From Circinella umbellata (lineage: Eukaryota; Mucoromycota; Mucoromycetes; Mucorales; Lichtheimiaceae), in assembly GCA_025093555.1 (NCBI GenBank), contig JAIWNF010000009.1:337501-401500 (forward strand): a DNA stretch of 64,000 bases, given 5' to 3'. The notes under the pieces are model-generated. The model was given only the letters and a program-made list of their open reading frames with translations, was not told the origin of the DNA and made no database searches. Position numbers and translations under genes: made by a program. Positions 63,169 to 64,000 of the stretch are shown in pieces; position 1 is the stretch's first letter; the number at the start of each line of letters is the position of its first letter.

Positions 63169-64000
63169 ATGTCGGACGTGTCAAATATTTCACTACCATC
63201 TTCATCAATGCCGACAACGACAACGATATCGTCAAAAGCAACACAGTTCCAATGGGAATTTGCTTATATCTATGCTTTCGTTTGTAATTTTCGAGAATAT
63301 ACAGATCATGGTATTCATTCTTTTCCTGAATTACAGCCAGAGGTAAATATATTTTCATTCACCCTGTTTCTTTTTTGGTAATAGATTAGACTAATAATAT
63401 ACATACACATATATCTATTGTTCTTCAAGGATCTTGAACAAGCATTAGAAATGGAAACAAGTGAACTACTTAATGACTTATTAAGTAGTTTCTTAAGTAA
63501 CATATTGAATCGTAAAAAACGTGTCGAGTAAGTTTGACGTGGAATAACCCGCGTTTATGCAAAAAAAAAGTTATTTTTCTGAATAGAAACTAATATCATT
63601 AATGAATAACAATATACGTATAGCAACAAACATATCTTTAAGGAACTTTCAAAACTAATTAATACAAAAGTACAAACATTTGAGATCAATTTGGGTTATA
63701 ATCCTTTGAGTGAAGTTTCGTCATTTGAGAACTTGTCAGCTCCTGTCAAGGTGAGTTTTTTTTTCTCTATATGCAAATATGTTATAAATGTCATATGTGG
63801 CTTGTTTTTTCTATTTTTGACTAAATTAAGAAATATAATATATTTATTTAGTTGAACATATTACGATGGATGGTAGAATGGCAACTTCAAGAAAGTAGCT
63901 CAATACGTTCTATTCTTGATACAGCTCCTAAATCAAGTGAACTATTACGAACACAACCTATCGGATCAGATAGCGAAAAACGAACTTATTGGCATTTTGG
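63169..64000 (+). CDS. DDT/WHIM chromatin-remodelling subunit (5' part, runs off window)
   Basis: Four exons so far (63169-63342, 63430-63527, 63624-63750, 63852 to the window end); the gene continues beyond 64000. After a Ser/Thr-rich start, residues about 27-110 form a DDT-like domain (FQWEFAYIYAFVCNFREYTD ... FPELQPEDLEQALEMETSELLNDLLSSFLSNILNRKKRV). It is followed by a WHIM1-like motif (LSAPVKLNILRWMVEWQLQESSSIRSILD) and the start of WHIM2 (LLRTQPIGSDSEKRTYWHFG). This order is seen in ISWI-associated regulators such as CECR2, RSF1 and Itc1/ACF1 relatives, where it contacts linker DNA and the remodeller ATPase. A nuclear chromatin role is therefore likely; whether a PHD finger or bromodomain follows cannot be seen. 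Confidence 0.82.

Overview
The window looks like nuclear DNA of an early-diverging fungus, most likely a Mucoromycota (Mucorales-type) species. The evidence is AT-rich sequence, many short GT-AG introns (mostly about 50-150 bp, 2-12 per gene), very abundant poly-A/T and trinucleotide microsatellites, fungal-type proteins (PKC1 with HR1-HR1-C2-C1-C1-kinase layout, PAC1/LIS1, MEX67, TPC1, dual-targeted carnitine acetyltransferase), and gene families I associate with Mucorales genomes. There are no operons, and no tRNA, rRNA or CRISPR feature was seen. Exon coordinates were assembled by hand from splice sites and frame continuity; expect occasional errors of 1-2 bases.

Layout. 0.3-0.8 kb: C2H2 zinc-finger gene (-). 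0.8-9 kb: gene-poor, with a decayed gene at 6.2-7.8 kb carrying a resolvase-like Y-T-R-K-S motif. 9.0-10.1 kb: bHLH transcription factor (+). 10.8-13.4 kb: carnitine acetyltransferase (-) with both a mitochondrial presequence and a C-terminal AKL peroxisome signal. 14.6-16.6 kb: PAC1/LIS1 dynein regulator (-). 17.3-21.8 kb: protein kinase C (-). 23.6-25.1 kb: mitochondrial TPC1-type carrier (-). 25.5-27.9 kb: coiled-coil protein (-). 28.4-28.9 kb: small mitochondrial protein (+). 29.7-30.5 kb: four-helix MARVEL-like membrane protein (-).

30.7-34.6 kb is a complete TA-flanked, Tc1/mariner-like element. Its inverted ends match over 23 bp. It holds a broken DDE transposase on the - strand and, unusually, a frameshifted PD-(D/E)XK-nuclease-like reading frame on the + strand, with a smaller foldback element nested inside. 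36.6-36.9 kb: 41-aa hydrophilic peptide gene (+). 37.2-38.7 kb: aldo-keto reductase (-). 39.3-41.6 kb: MEX67/NXF mRNA export receptor (+) with an overlapping upstream ORF and no UBA domain. 42.6-44.7 kb: unrecognised low-complexity protein (+). 45.3-49.2 kb: two tandem paralogues (-) with a WW domain, a Tyr/Pro/Gln-rich region, a glycine zipper and a C-terminal GWF. 49-55 kb is gene-poor and contains a PIF1/Helitron helicase remnant and a broken small gene. 55.7-57.9 kb: spliced member of a second lineage-restricted family, here with a C-terminal transmembrane helix (+). 58.3-59.6 kb: THI5/NMT1-like substrate-binding-fold protein (+). 59.9-60.8 kb: glucosamine-6-phosphate N-acetyltransferase (-), divergent from a mitochondrial YCII-domain gene at 61.1-61.8 kb (+). 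63.2 kb to the end: 5' part of a DDT/WHIM chromatin protein (+).

The best-supported genes are housekeeping: wall-integrity signalling (PKC1), chitin precursor supply (GNA1), dynein control (PAC1), acetyl-carnitine shuttling (CAT2), thiamine-pyrophosphate import (TPC1) and mRNA export (MEX67). The parts most likely to hold undescribed biology are the mobile element with its nuclease-like cargo, the 55.7-57.9 kb membrane-anchored family member, the resolvase-like relic, and the tandem WW/glycine-zipper pair.
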